The notes under the pieces: generated by a model | The model's database searches: none | What the model saw: only the letters and a program-made list of their open reading frames with translations | What the model was told of the DNA's origin: nothing | Program-made: the position numbers and the translations under genes | Source of the DNA: Streptomyces sp. NBC_00178 | GTDB taxonomy: Bacteria; Actinomycetota; Actinomycetes; Streptomycetales; Streptomycetaceae | Direction: 5' to 3' | NCBI RefSeq assembly: GCF_036206005.1 | Contig: NZ_CP108143.1 | Location: forward strand, 3,176,001 to 3,240,000 | DNA: 64,000 bases | Part shown: positions 26,387 to 32,590 of the stretch, in pieces | Layout: each line of letters begins with the position of its first letter | How positions within the stretch are numbered: position 1 is the stretch's first letter

Positions 26387-26432
26387 CAACACCAAGGGCC
26401 AGTTCGGAGGCTTGATCCTCTCGAACTGGCCC
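26345..26432 (+). repeat. attL: 88-bp direct repeat, copy 1 (tRNA 3' half plus hairpin)
   Basis: Bases 26345-26432 run from the anticodon loop of tRNA-Arg through its terminator hairpin and match 28351-28438 at 84 of 88 positions by hand alignment. All four differences are A/G exchanges. The pair brackets remnants of integrase, replication and regulator genes, which is the signature of an integrated actinomycete element. Confidence 0.9.
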
Positions 26433-26434
26433 TT
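26394..26434 (+). terminator. Terminator hairpin of tRNA-Arg
   Basis: AAGGGCCAGTTCG (26394-26406) pairs with CGAACTGGCCCTT (26422-26434), with further GAGG/CCTC pairing nearer the CTTGAT loop. The hairpin lies inside the att repeat. Confidence 0.75.
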
Positions 26435-26442
26435 GGTCATGA

Positions 26443-26905
26443 TTACGGCCGTGCCACACACGTGTCAGAAGCCCACTCGGAATCCACGTCGCCGCGCTCC
26501 TTGCGGATCATCGAACGGAGCCGATCGGCGATCTCACGGTCACGACCGTTGACCATGTGCTGATAGATCAGCGCAGCCCGCGGGGTGCTGTGGCCCATCC
26601 TGGTCATCAACTCCCGGAGGCTCGCCCCGGACGCTGCGAGGGTGTTGCCCGTGTGCCGAAGATCGTGAAAGTGAGCGTTCACCGTGATGCCCGCCTTCTC
26701 CCTCGCATTGATCCAGTCGTCCCGGAAGTTGCTCCGGCGGAGCTGACCGCTCTGGGGGCCGAGGAAGACGTGTCCATCGCGGCCGGTCCGGCGTAGGCGT
26801 CGATGTGGAGCTTCACATCGGGCAGCAGCTCGGTCGGGAAAGCGACCGGCCGGACTCCGGCGTCCGACTTCGGTGCCTTGTCGAAGAGCGCCCCCGTCTG
26901 CCACA
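26443..26905 (-). pseudogene. Tyrosine integrase, C-terminal remnant with frameshift
   Basis: From the stop at 26443, reading on the minus strand, the frame gives HVFLGPQSG...SNFRDDWINA, FHDLRHTGNTLAASGASL and IYQHMVNGRDREI. The catalytic H-x-x-R (HDLRHT) and the region around the Tyr nucleophile of phage-type integrases are recognisable. At about 26780-26800 the match jumps to another frame, which continues APKSDAGVRPVAFPTELLPDV, the preceding part of the integrase. The N-terminal half and the start are missing. Position next to the tRNA att site, with the 3' end facing it, is standard for AICE integrases. Not functional. Confidence 0.85.
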
Positions 26906-27075
26906 CGATGCGGAGTCGGCCGCCGGGCTCGGTGTCGGTCGAGTAGGAGAACAGGGCCTGCCCGGTCGCACGGTCGCGGGTGACGGTCGAGCCCTGGAGG
27001 TGGATCGGGTCGGAGCAGCCATCCGTGCGCTTGATCTGCTCTTGGACGCGAGAACCGCGAGACGGGTCTCACGCC
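26906..27075 (-). pseudogene. RepSA-like replication initiator, N-terminal fragment joined to the integrase
   Basis: In the frame that runs into the integrase remnant, the upstream 55 codons read RVQEQIKRTDGCSDPIHLQG and then STVTRDRATG...EPGGRLRI. This resembles the N-terminus of RepSA-type initiators of Streptomyces AICEs (a Gly-Cys-x-x-Pro-Ile motif followed by an EPGGRLRI-like stretch). The expected zinc-binding CGNRRxxRCP that should follow is replaced at about 26905 by integrase sequence. The simplest reading is one deletion that removed xis, most of rep and the integrase N-terminus. Confidence 0.65.
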
Positions 27076-27109
27076 GTTCCGGCGGGAGTGCGCCCGGCAG
27101 GGCAGGGTC

Positions 27110-27372
27110 CCGAGGATCGACGGCCCGTCCATCGCCCGTGAACGGCCACGGACGGCCGTTGCCGAGCGCCTGAAGGTTTCCGCGGACGAGGAGAGCGTGG
27201 TCCACCGCGAGAACCACTACTTCGCGCACGACGAGCCGGTACAGATCATCCCGACGTACCTTCGCTGGGATGAGGCTCAGGGAACACTTCTGATGCAGGC
27301 CAAGACCGGCAAGGACGGCATCTACGGACGGCTCCAAGACCTCGGGCACGTCATGACCCGCGTACGCGACGG
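27110..27372 (+). pseudogene. GntR/UTRA regulator fragment
   Basis: The plus-strand frame around 27110-27372 reads RTAVAERLKVSADEESVVHR, then ENHYFAHDEPVQIIPTYLRW and GKDGIYGRLQDLGHVMTRVRD. This is the start of a UTRA effector domain as found in GntR regulators of AICEs (KorSA-like). The DNA-binding half upstream is absent, and similarity stops after RVRD, so both ends are lost. A stretch at about 27390-27615 has coding-like GC3 on the minus strand but I cannot assign it. Confidence 0.6.
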
Positions 27373-27695
27373 CCCACTGTGGATAGGCCTGGAGGACATG
27401 AGGCGAGCACCCGACGACTTCGGCTCGCGGTCACAGACGATGCCTCCGGCGGGGGATCGGCCGGCACCGGGGTGGGGGGCGCCGTTCGAGGCCGCGGGCA
27501 CATCGAGGTGGGCGTGGTGGGCCTCCATCCCCTCCACCGTCGACCCAGGCAGAGCCGAGCAGACGCGGCCCATGGCGTCCAGGTCGTTCGTACAGTGGTG
27601 GGCTGAGACAGGACTCCTCGTGTGGTCATGCCTTTGAGAGGGGACGGCGCGCAATGGCCCCTGCCGCGTACAGGGCTCGTGACAAACTCCGGCGC

Positions 27696-28151
27696 ATGAA
27701 ACTCGATCAAGTGCTTGTGAATGCGGCCGTGGAACTCATGAACCGACGCTGGCCCGAGGGCGAACCCGGCGGAGCAGCTGCTGTGCGGCTCGCCGACGGT
27801 GGCATCCTGACCAGCGTCGGCCTTGACAACATGCACGGCTCGGTTGCGCTCTGCCAGGAGACTGGGGCCTTCATCCAGGCTTACACCCAGGACCGAAACG
27901 TCACTGCCTCTGTCTGTGTCTGTCGTGACATGGAGCGCCGCAGAATATTGATCTTGCCGCCTTGTGGCATCTGCCAGGAAAGGCTTGCGCTCTGGGGACC
28001 GTCCGTTGAAGTCGCCGTCCCACGGGAAGACGACCCAACTCGCTGGGAGGCGCGCTCGCTCGCGGAAGTGAACCCCTACTACTGGGGGCAGCATTTCGCC
28101 GACGGTTCCACCGACGGACAGTGGCCTTCCCAAGGCCAGCACTCCGAGTGA
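27696..28151 (+). CDS. Cytidine deaminase-like protein (intact cargo of the relic element)
   Basis: A 151-aa zinc deaminase. The metal and catalytic residues are complete: C53-x-E55 in ALCQETGA and C90-x2-C93 in PPCGICQERL. This matches homotetrameric cytidine-deaminase-type enzymes, although the C-x-E form with CQETGA rather than CAE is typical of a separate actinobacterial clade. ATG 27696. No frameshift is seen. It is the only gene between the two att repeats that looks intact, so it may be under selection. Substrate (cytidine, blasticidin-like nucleoside or other) not determined. Confidence 0.78.
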   Translation: MKLDQVLVNAAVELMNRRWPEGEPGGAAAVRLADGGILTSVGLDNMHGSVALCQETGAFIQAYTQDRNVTASVCVCRDMERRRILILPPCGICQERLALWGPSVEVAVPREDDPTRWEARSLAEVNPYYWGQHFADGSTDGQWPSQGQHSE

Positions 28152-28209
28152 CCACACTGCATCGCGGCACAAAAGCGGAGTACAGCAACAAGCCCTGTCC
28201 GAAAAGAGC

Positions 28210-28270
28210 TACGGATCAGATGTTCCCCGTGCCACAACCGTGTCAGAACGAGCGGGAAACCATGGAGAAC
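28210..28270 (-). pseudogene. Second integrase C-terminal tail
   Basis: Bases 28229-28248 match 26451-26470, the last codons of the integrase remnant, at 18 of 20 positions and in the same orientation. The frame reads RSDTVVARGTSDP before a stop, comparable with ASDTCVARP of the first copy. Only about 16 codons survive. It suggests that a second related element, or a rearranged copy, was once present. Confidence 0.5.
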
Positions 28271-28350
28271 GGCAGGCACCAGCACGGCTGGTACCCCACG
28301 TCCGCCGGAGTTCTTTCCCCCCAGGTCAGCCACCAAGTCCCCCAGGCTCG

Positions 28351-28438
28351 CTCCTAAGGCGGGTGTCGCAGGTTCGGATCCTGCCGGGGGCACAGCACCA
28401 AGGGCCAGTTCGAAGGCTTGATCCTCTCGAACTGGCCC
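28351..28438 (+). repeat. attR: 88-bp direct repeat, copy 2
   Basis: Partner of 26345-26432 (84 of 88 identical), including the tRNA 3' half and the hairpin. The 5' half of the tRNA is absent and the upstream bases do not form a D-arm, so it is not a second tRNA gene. It marks the right end of the relic element. Between 28439 and 28630 I see only a short coding-like frame (28447-28615) without recognisable homology. Confidence 0.9.
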
Positions 28439-28630
28439 CTTCGCATGATCGCGGCCATCATCGCCCCGGACTACGCCACGCAGACGCCGGTCCACGAGTA
28501 CCTGGATCACCTGACAGCTCTCACACGCCAGCTGGGATCCGCCTTCGAGCTGAGGACGGCACTCGCCGTGCCGCCTGGACCGGCAAGCGCCCACACTCGG
28601 AGACCGTTCTCGTGACCTGCGGTGATCAAT

Positions 28631-28655
28631 ACATGTGCACTTCCCGTGCACATGT
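28631..28655. promoter_or_regulatory. Perfect-arm palindrome in the promoter of the DsbA-like gene
   Basis: Arms ACATGTGCAC (28631-28640) and GTGCACATGT (28646-28655) are exact complements around TTCCC. A -10-like TAGGGT follows at 28658-28663, about 30 bases before the start codon, so a protein bound here would block the promoter. A GntR-type repressor from the relic element is one possible binder. Confidence 0.6.
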
Positions 28656-28693
28656 TCTAGGGTCGCGCTGTTCCAGGGGAGGGATGACGCAAG

Positions 28694-29434
28694 ATGCGTG
28701 CGATGCGGTGGGCTGCGGTGTGTGCCGTAGGGATCCTTGCGTTGACGGGCTGCGGCTCGCGGGCTGCCCAGACAGGGGCAGAGGACAAGAGTCCATATCT
28801 GTCTACGGAGGAGTTGCCGGAGAAGCTCGGCGCGGACGGCACAACGGTCACGGTGGGGGATCCGGACGCGGAAGTCACAGTGCACCTGTATGAAGATCCA
28901 CGGTGCCCGGTATGCGAGGAGTTCGAGACCACTGGCGGCGGACCGGGGCTGCGCGAGGCAACGGTGCGGCGGACAGCGAAGTCCGAGTACACCCTGGCCT
29001 CGTTCCTGGACGACCGGATGGGCGGCAGCGGTTCGAAGAAGGCAGTGAACGCGCTGCGCGCTGCTCTGGAGGAGGGCAAGTTCGCGGAGTACCACGAAGT
29101 GCTGTACGCCAACCAGCCCGAAGAGGCCGTCGACGGCTACACCGACGCCTTCCTGCTGAAACTCGCCGGCCAGGTGGAGGGCCTGCGCGGCCCGGAGTTC
29201 GATGCGGCCGTCAAGACCATGAAGTACCGCACCTTCGTCACTACTTCCCAGAAGGCATACGAGCGGGCCGGCGGCAAGGAAGATCCCAGGGGCCCCGGAA
29301 CACCCACCGCAGTCATCAACGACAAGCGGATCCCCGCTGAATACAACGGGATCCTTTTCGACCGCTCGGCCTTCACCCACATCCTCAAGACGATCCACGC
29401 CAAACCCAATCAATGGGCCCGCACGCACCTGTAA
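28694..29434 (+). CDS. DsbA/thioredoxin-fold lipoprotein
   Basis: A 246-aa lipoprotein: basic start, hydrophobic AAVCAVGILALTGC with the lipobox Cys at residue 20. The mature protein has a thioredoxin fold with the redox motif C71-P-V-C74 (DPRCPVCEEFE) after the usual VTVHLYEDPRCP strand. The C-terminal cis-Pro region is seen as GPGTPTAVINDKRI. It likely acts as an extracytoplasmic thiol oxidoreductase of the DsbA/MdbA type. ATG 28694 lies behind GGGAGGG. The gene is next to the attR repeat and behind a palindromic operator, so regulated expression is likely. Confidence 0.85.
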   Translation: MRAMRWAAVCAVGILALTGCGSRAAQTGAEDKSPYLSTEELPEKLGADGTTVTVGDPDAEVTVHLYEDPRCPVCEEFETTGGGPGLREATVRRTAKSEYTLASFLDDRMGGSGSKKAVNALRAALEEGKFAEYHEVLYANQPEEAVDGYTDAFLLKLAGQVEGLRGPEFDAAVKTMKYRTFVTTSQKAYERAGGKEDPRGPGTPTAVINDKRIPAEYNGILFDRSAFTHILKTIHAKPNQWARTHL

Positions 29435-29649
29435 GAACCCACGGACGAACACAACCCCCGGCACACGGTCAGAAGCCAGGCGACCATCGGGCCCACGTGA
29501 GGTGCCGCCGAGTCGCCCGTGGGGCCTGTTACAGGTTTCTCCACCTCATCAAGGCCCACGAGCTGCGGGATGTTGTCGGACGCCGTGGGAGAACGGGTGA
29601 AGCTGCCTGCGCACGCATTCTGGAGTTTGTCGGCCTCTCGGTCGGGCCT

Positions 29650-29815
29650 CTCCGCATGCAGTTCTGGCTGTCGTCCGACACGGACGTGGTGTGCATGGTC
29701 CGGTACGCGGCGCCGTACACCCAGGTTCTCCCCTTCGTGCTCGTCGCGCTGCTCGTCGATACGGGCGGCGAGACGGCGGACGAGGACGATGACCCGCTGG
29801 TCCTGTACGGCCGAC
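29650..29815 (+). pseudogene. Unassigned coding-like fragment
   Basis: In the 420-base gap after the lipoprotein gene one plus-strand frame (29653-29815) has consistently G/C third positions and reads MQFWLSSDTDVVCMVRYAAP and onward to DTGGETADEDDDPLVLYGR. After that the pattern decays over the end of the convergent gene. There is no clear ribosome-binding site and I recognise no family. It may be a gene fragment or a small convergent gene. Confidence 0.25.
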
Positions 29816-29856
29816 TGCCGCGACCCGGATCGCCACCTCCACAGCTCCGGCCGTTT

Positions 29857-30621
29857 CTACGCCAGCAGACCGACGAGCCGTTCACGGACGTCGTCCTCAC
29901 CCGCCTCTGGGTCCGGTACAAGCCTCGCCCGGTCGCCGAGGTCGCGGACGAGGAAGTGCAGCCGTCCACCACTGCGGGCCAGCACCAGATCCCTGCTGCT
30001 GCCCGCGGTCTCGGCCGATCCCTGCGCCGTGTAGTCGGTGACGGTGACCAGCGCCGAGCGCTCGGCGGCGGCGAGTACGGCCTCGGTGTCCGCCTGGTCT
30101 CCGGAATCGGCCGCCGGGCCCCGCGGCAGCCACTCGGTGAGGGCGTCCAGGGCCTCGTCGGCCTTGTACAGCCCCAGCTGGTGCACGCCGAGCGCGTCGA
30201 TGCGGACCATGAGACAGATCCGCTCGGGTTGCGGAAGCAGCAGGATCCTCCACGGCTCACCCGGACCCGACCCGGTCGTACGGGCGTCGAGCACCTTGCG
30301 GGCCCTCTGCTGGAACGCCACGGCGATCCCCAGGTCCCCCTGCACCCGGACCTGCTCGCCCGTGTCACCCGCCAGCAGCAGCTGCCGGGCGGCCAGTGAG
30401 CGGACGGCCTCGGCGATCACCTCGTCCGACGGCCTGGACTCCAGGAAGTCCACGATCGCGTCCACGGCGGTCAGCTCCGCGACGGTGTACGCGCCGAGCA
30501 GCACCGGTCCCGTGTCGACCAGGTTCACCACCGCCGACACCAGCCCCGCAGGGGCGGACGCCGCACCGGCGTCCGGCTGCGCCGCGGGGGCAGCGGCATC
30601 GCGCTGATCGTCGTCGCTCAT
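29857..30621 (-). CDS. Hypothetical protein, second gene of a two-gene operon
   Basis: A 254-aa soluble acidic protein without membrane segments. After a Pro/Ala/Asp-rich first 25 residues it has an Ala/Leu/Val-rich alpha/beta body (VAELTAVDAIVDFLESRPSD, RILLLPQPERICLMVRID and HFLVRDLGDRARLVPDPE). I do not recognise a family. Its ATG overlaps the stop of the upstream gene (ATGA), so the two products are probably made in fixed proportion and may interact. Confidence 0.75.
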   Translation of the reverse strand: MSDDDQRDAAAPAAQPDAGAASAPAGLVSAVVNLVDTGPVLLGAYTVAELTAVDAIVDFLESRPSDEVIAEAVRSLAARQLLLAGDTGEQVRVQGDLGIAVAFQQRARKVLDARTTGSGPGEPWRILLLPQPERICLMVRIDALGVHQLGLYKADEALDALTEWLPRGPAADSGDQADTEAVLAAAERSALVTVTDYTAQGSAETAGSSRDLVLARSGGRLHFLVRDLGDRARLVPDPEAGEDDVRERLVGLLA

Positions 30622-31529
30622 GACGGTCCTCCGGGCTGCAACAGGTCCACCGCAGGTGCCACGCGACTCCCACGGAACACCGCAGCGCAGCTCGGTGAGA
30701 GGGTCTCGGTCACCCAGACCTCCGAATTGCCGAAAAGCCCACGGCCCGCCCTGTCCGGCAGCGACTGCCCCAGCTCGCCGGCCAGGTCCTCCCGGTCCGG
30801 AGGCGGGAAACGGGCCGCCAGGTCCTCGGAGACGGCGGTGGCGTCGTCGGCCTCCTCGATCCGGCGCAGTGCCTGGGTCAGCATCCGTGCGACGGGAGGA
30901 GTCAGGGCCGTCGGCACGGCGAGGACGGGCGCCAGGTACAGCGGGCGCCGTTCGGTCATCCGGGACAGTCCCCAGGGGCCGACGTTGCTGCGGGTGACGC
31001 GGTAGACGACGTAGTCCACGAGGTGGCGGAGGTCGCTGGGACTCGGCAGCTTCCGCCCGCCGAAAGCGGCCGGTGTCTTCTCCAACTGCACCCAGGTGCC
31101 CTGGGTGGTGCGCCCGTGCAGCTTCTCCCGCACCACGTCCCCGCGCATCCCGATGTCGGGATACACCGCTTTGTCGATGTCACGGTGGTGGCTGGACAGG
31201 CGCTCGTGACTCACCTCGGCGAACCGCCAGTCCTCGTACAGCCGTGGTTCGTCCACCAGCACGTGGCCGCCGCACAGGACGTCGTGCAACTGGGGCACCT
31301 GCAGTCCGTGGCTCTCCAGGTCGGAGAGGATCGTCGCTTCCTCGGGGCTGAGGCGGCGCGTGGCCGCGACCAGGCCCTTGCGGTAGACCCCTGCCCGCGC
31401 GGTGATCTCGATCATGAGCCGGACCCGGGTGCGCACCTGCTCCGCTCGCCGGTCACTCGCGCTGTCCGGAACAGCCCTGCCGCGCCGTCTCGGGTGGGTG
31501 ATCGATGCCAGTGCGTGCTTTCGCTCCAC
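30618..31529 (-). CDS. Hypothetical protein, first gene of a two-gene operon
   Basis: A 303-aa soluble, Arg-rich protein. Notable pieces are LMIEITARAGVYRKG, LHDVLCGGHVLVDEPRLYED and LRHLVDYVVYRVTRSNVGPW. There is no signal peptide, no membrane segment and no catalytic motif I can name. The GTG at 31529 is the outermost start; an ATG at 31415 would remove a basic, possibly non-coding leader. The downstream gene overlaps by four bases. Confidence 0.72.
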   Translation of the reverse strand: MERKHALASITHPRRRGRAVPDSASDRRAEQVRTRVRLMIEITARAGVYRKGLVAATRRLSPEEATILSDLESHGLQVPQLHDVLCGGHVLVDEPRLYEDWRFAEVSHERLSSHHRDIDKAVYPDIGMRGDVVREKLHGRTTQGTWVQLEKTPAAFGGRKLPSPSDLRHLVDYVVYRVTRSNVGPWGLSRMTERRPLYLAPVLAVPTALTPPVARMLTQALRRIEEADDATAVSEDLAARFPPPDREDLAGELGQSLPDRAGRGLFGNSEVWVTETLSPSCAAVFRGSRVAPAVDLLQPGGPS

Positions 31530-31730
31530 CTCGTCAGTACAGCACGGCAGGCCTGGGCCCGCACCAGACCGGAATCCCCGTCGAGGCGCCGGGTGCCCGC
31601 AAGCTCAGATGGTCCTCAAGGTTTTCGGTTCGGGCTTCCACCTGCGGAGATGGGGTGCCATGGTCATCCCCACCGGGAGCGCGGTCCCGCACCGCGGGCG
31701 AGCCGCTGCCCTACAGCCGAGGAGAGACAC

Positions 31731-31841
31731 ATGATTGGGACCATGGGCACCGCCATGATGATCGCCGTTGCCGTCACCTTCGTCGTCGTCGCCGGTCTCG
31801 CCGTGGCCGCCGTCAGGTGGATCGGTGCGCGCCTGGGCTAG
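31731..31841 (+). CDS. 36-codon single-pass membrane peptide
   Basis: ATG 31731 is preceded by GAGGAGAG at ideal spacing. It encodes MIGTMGTAMMIAVAVTFVVV and continues AGLAVAAVRWIGARLG: one transmembrane helix followed by a short Arg-containing tail. The strong ribosome-binding site and the clean helix argue for a genuine small protein. Function unknown. It sits in an otherwise empty stretch between two hypothetical genes (31530-31980). Confidence 0.6.
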   Translation: MIGTMGTAMMIAVAVTFVVVAGLAVAAVRWIGARLG

Positions 31842-31980
31842 GCCGCCGATGCGTCGGGCCCGGTGCCGTGCGTCGTGCCGTGCCTGCCTTGCTGAACACG
31901 GCTCACGTCCGGTGGCCGTACGCTGACCTGGGGATACGTGTAGATCTGCGCTGAGAACCGCAGCTCGGGGAGGGTGGGCC

Positions 31981-32403
31981 TTGAACAGGAAGCAGAAGTG
32001 GGTCCTGGCGGGGGTGGCGGCGTTGATCGCCGCCGTGCCCGCCACGTGGGTGGTCCGGGAACAGGTCGAGGCAGCACAACGGTCGTCGCTTGAGCGAGCC
32101 GCTCAGAGGATCTTCCAGCACGACGCCGGCCTGCCCACCGCGACCTGGCGGAGCGGAACCCCGCCTGTGGGCAAGGTGTGGGACAAGGCCGTCTCCGAGG
32201 CCGTCGTCACCGGGGTCGAGAGGCGGGACGGCGGCCGGGCCGAGGTCTGGGTCAACGAGACCACGACGCCCTACGCCGTTGACCGGTCGGGCGGGAACCG
32301 CGAGTGGACCGTTCCCCAGGTCGCCTCCCACCTCTTCCTCTTCGCACCCTCGGGTGACGGCTGGCGGCTCGCCGAGGACCTGACCGACTCCGCATCCGGG
32401 TGA
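31981..32403 (+). CDS. Hypothetical single-pass membrane or secreted protein
   Basis: A 140-aa protein from a TTG start with GGGAGGG upstream. The N-terminus NRKQKWVLAGVAALIAAVPATWVV is a signal anchor or uncleaved signal. The remainder is an extracytoplasmic domain with NETTTPYAVDRSGGNREWT and a C-terminal GWRLAEDLTDSASG. The pattern resembles small secreted hypotheticals of actinobacteria. No domain identified. Confidence 0.6.
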   Translation: MNRKQKWVLAGVAALIAAVPATWVVREQVEAAQRSSLERAAQRIFQHDAGLPTATWRSGTPPVGKVWDKAVSEAVVTGVERRDGGRAEVWVNETTTPYAVDRSGGNREWTVPQVASHLFLFAPSGDGWRLAEDLTDSASG

Positions 32404-32480
32404 CTGTGGCGCGCCCCGGCCGGCGCACGCCTGTCGCGGGTGCGTGAGCGGGGGGCGTCCGGGGTCTGCCGGAACGCACC

Positions 32481-32516
32481 GGAAGCCCCCGCACCGTGAC
32501 AGGTCCGGGGGCTTCC
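32481..32516. terminator. Bidirectional terminator
   Basis: GGAAGCCCCCG (32481-32491) and CGGGGGCTTCC (32506-32516) are exact complements between two convergent genes, followed by a TCCTCCT tract. Confidence 0.75.
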
Positions 32517-32590
32517 TCCTCACTCGGCCGTGACCCCACCGGTGCGGCCCGGTCGCGGCAGCGACCACGCCGATCGGCCCGGGCCGGGCA

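Noticed and set aside
28351..28424. Second tRNA-Arg gene
   Set aside because: Only the anticodon-loop-to-3' part is present; no acceptor 5' strand or D-arm precedes it. It is the att duplicate.
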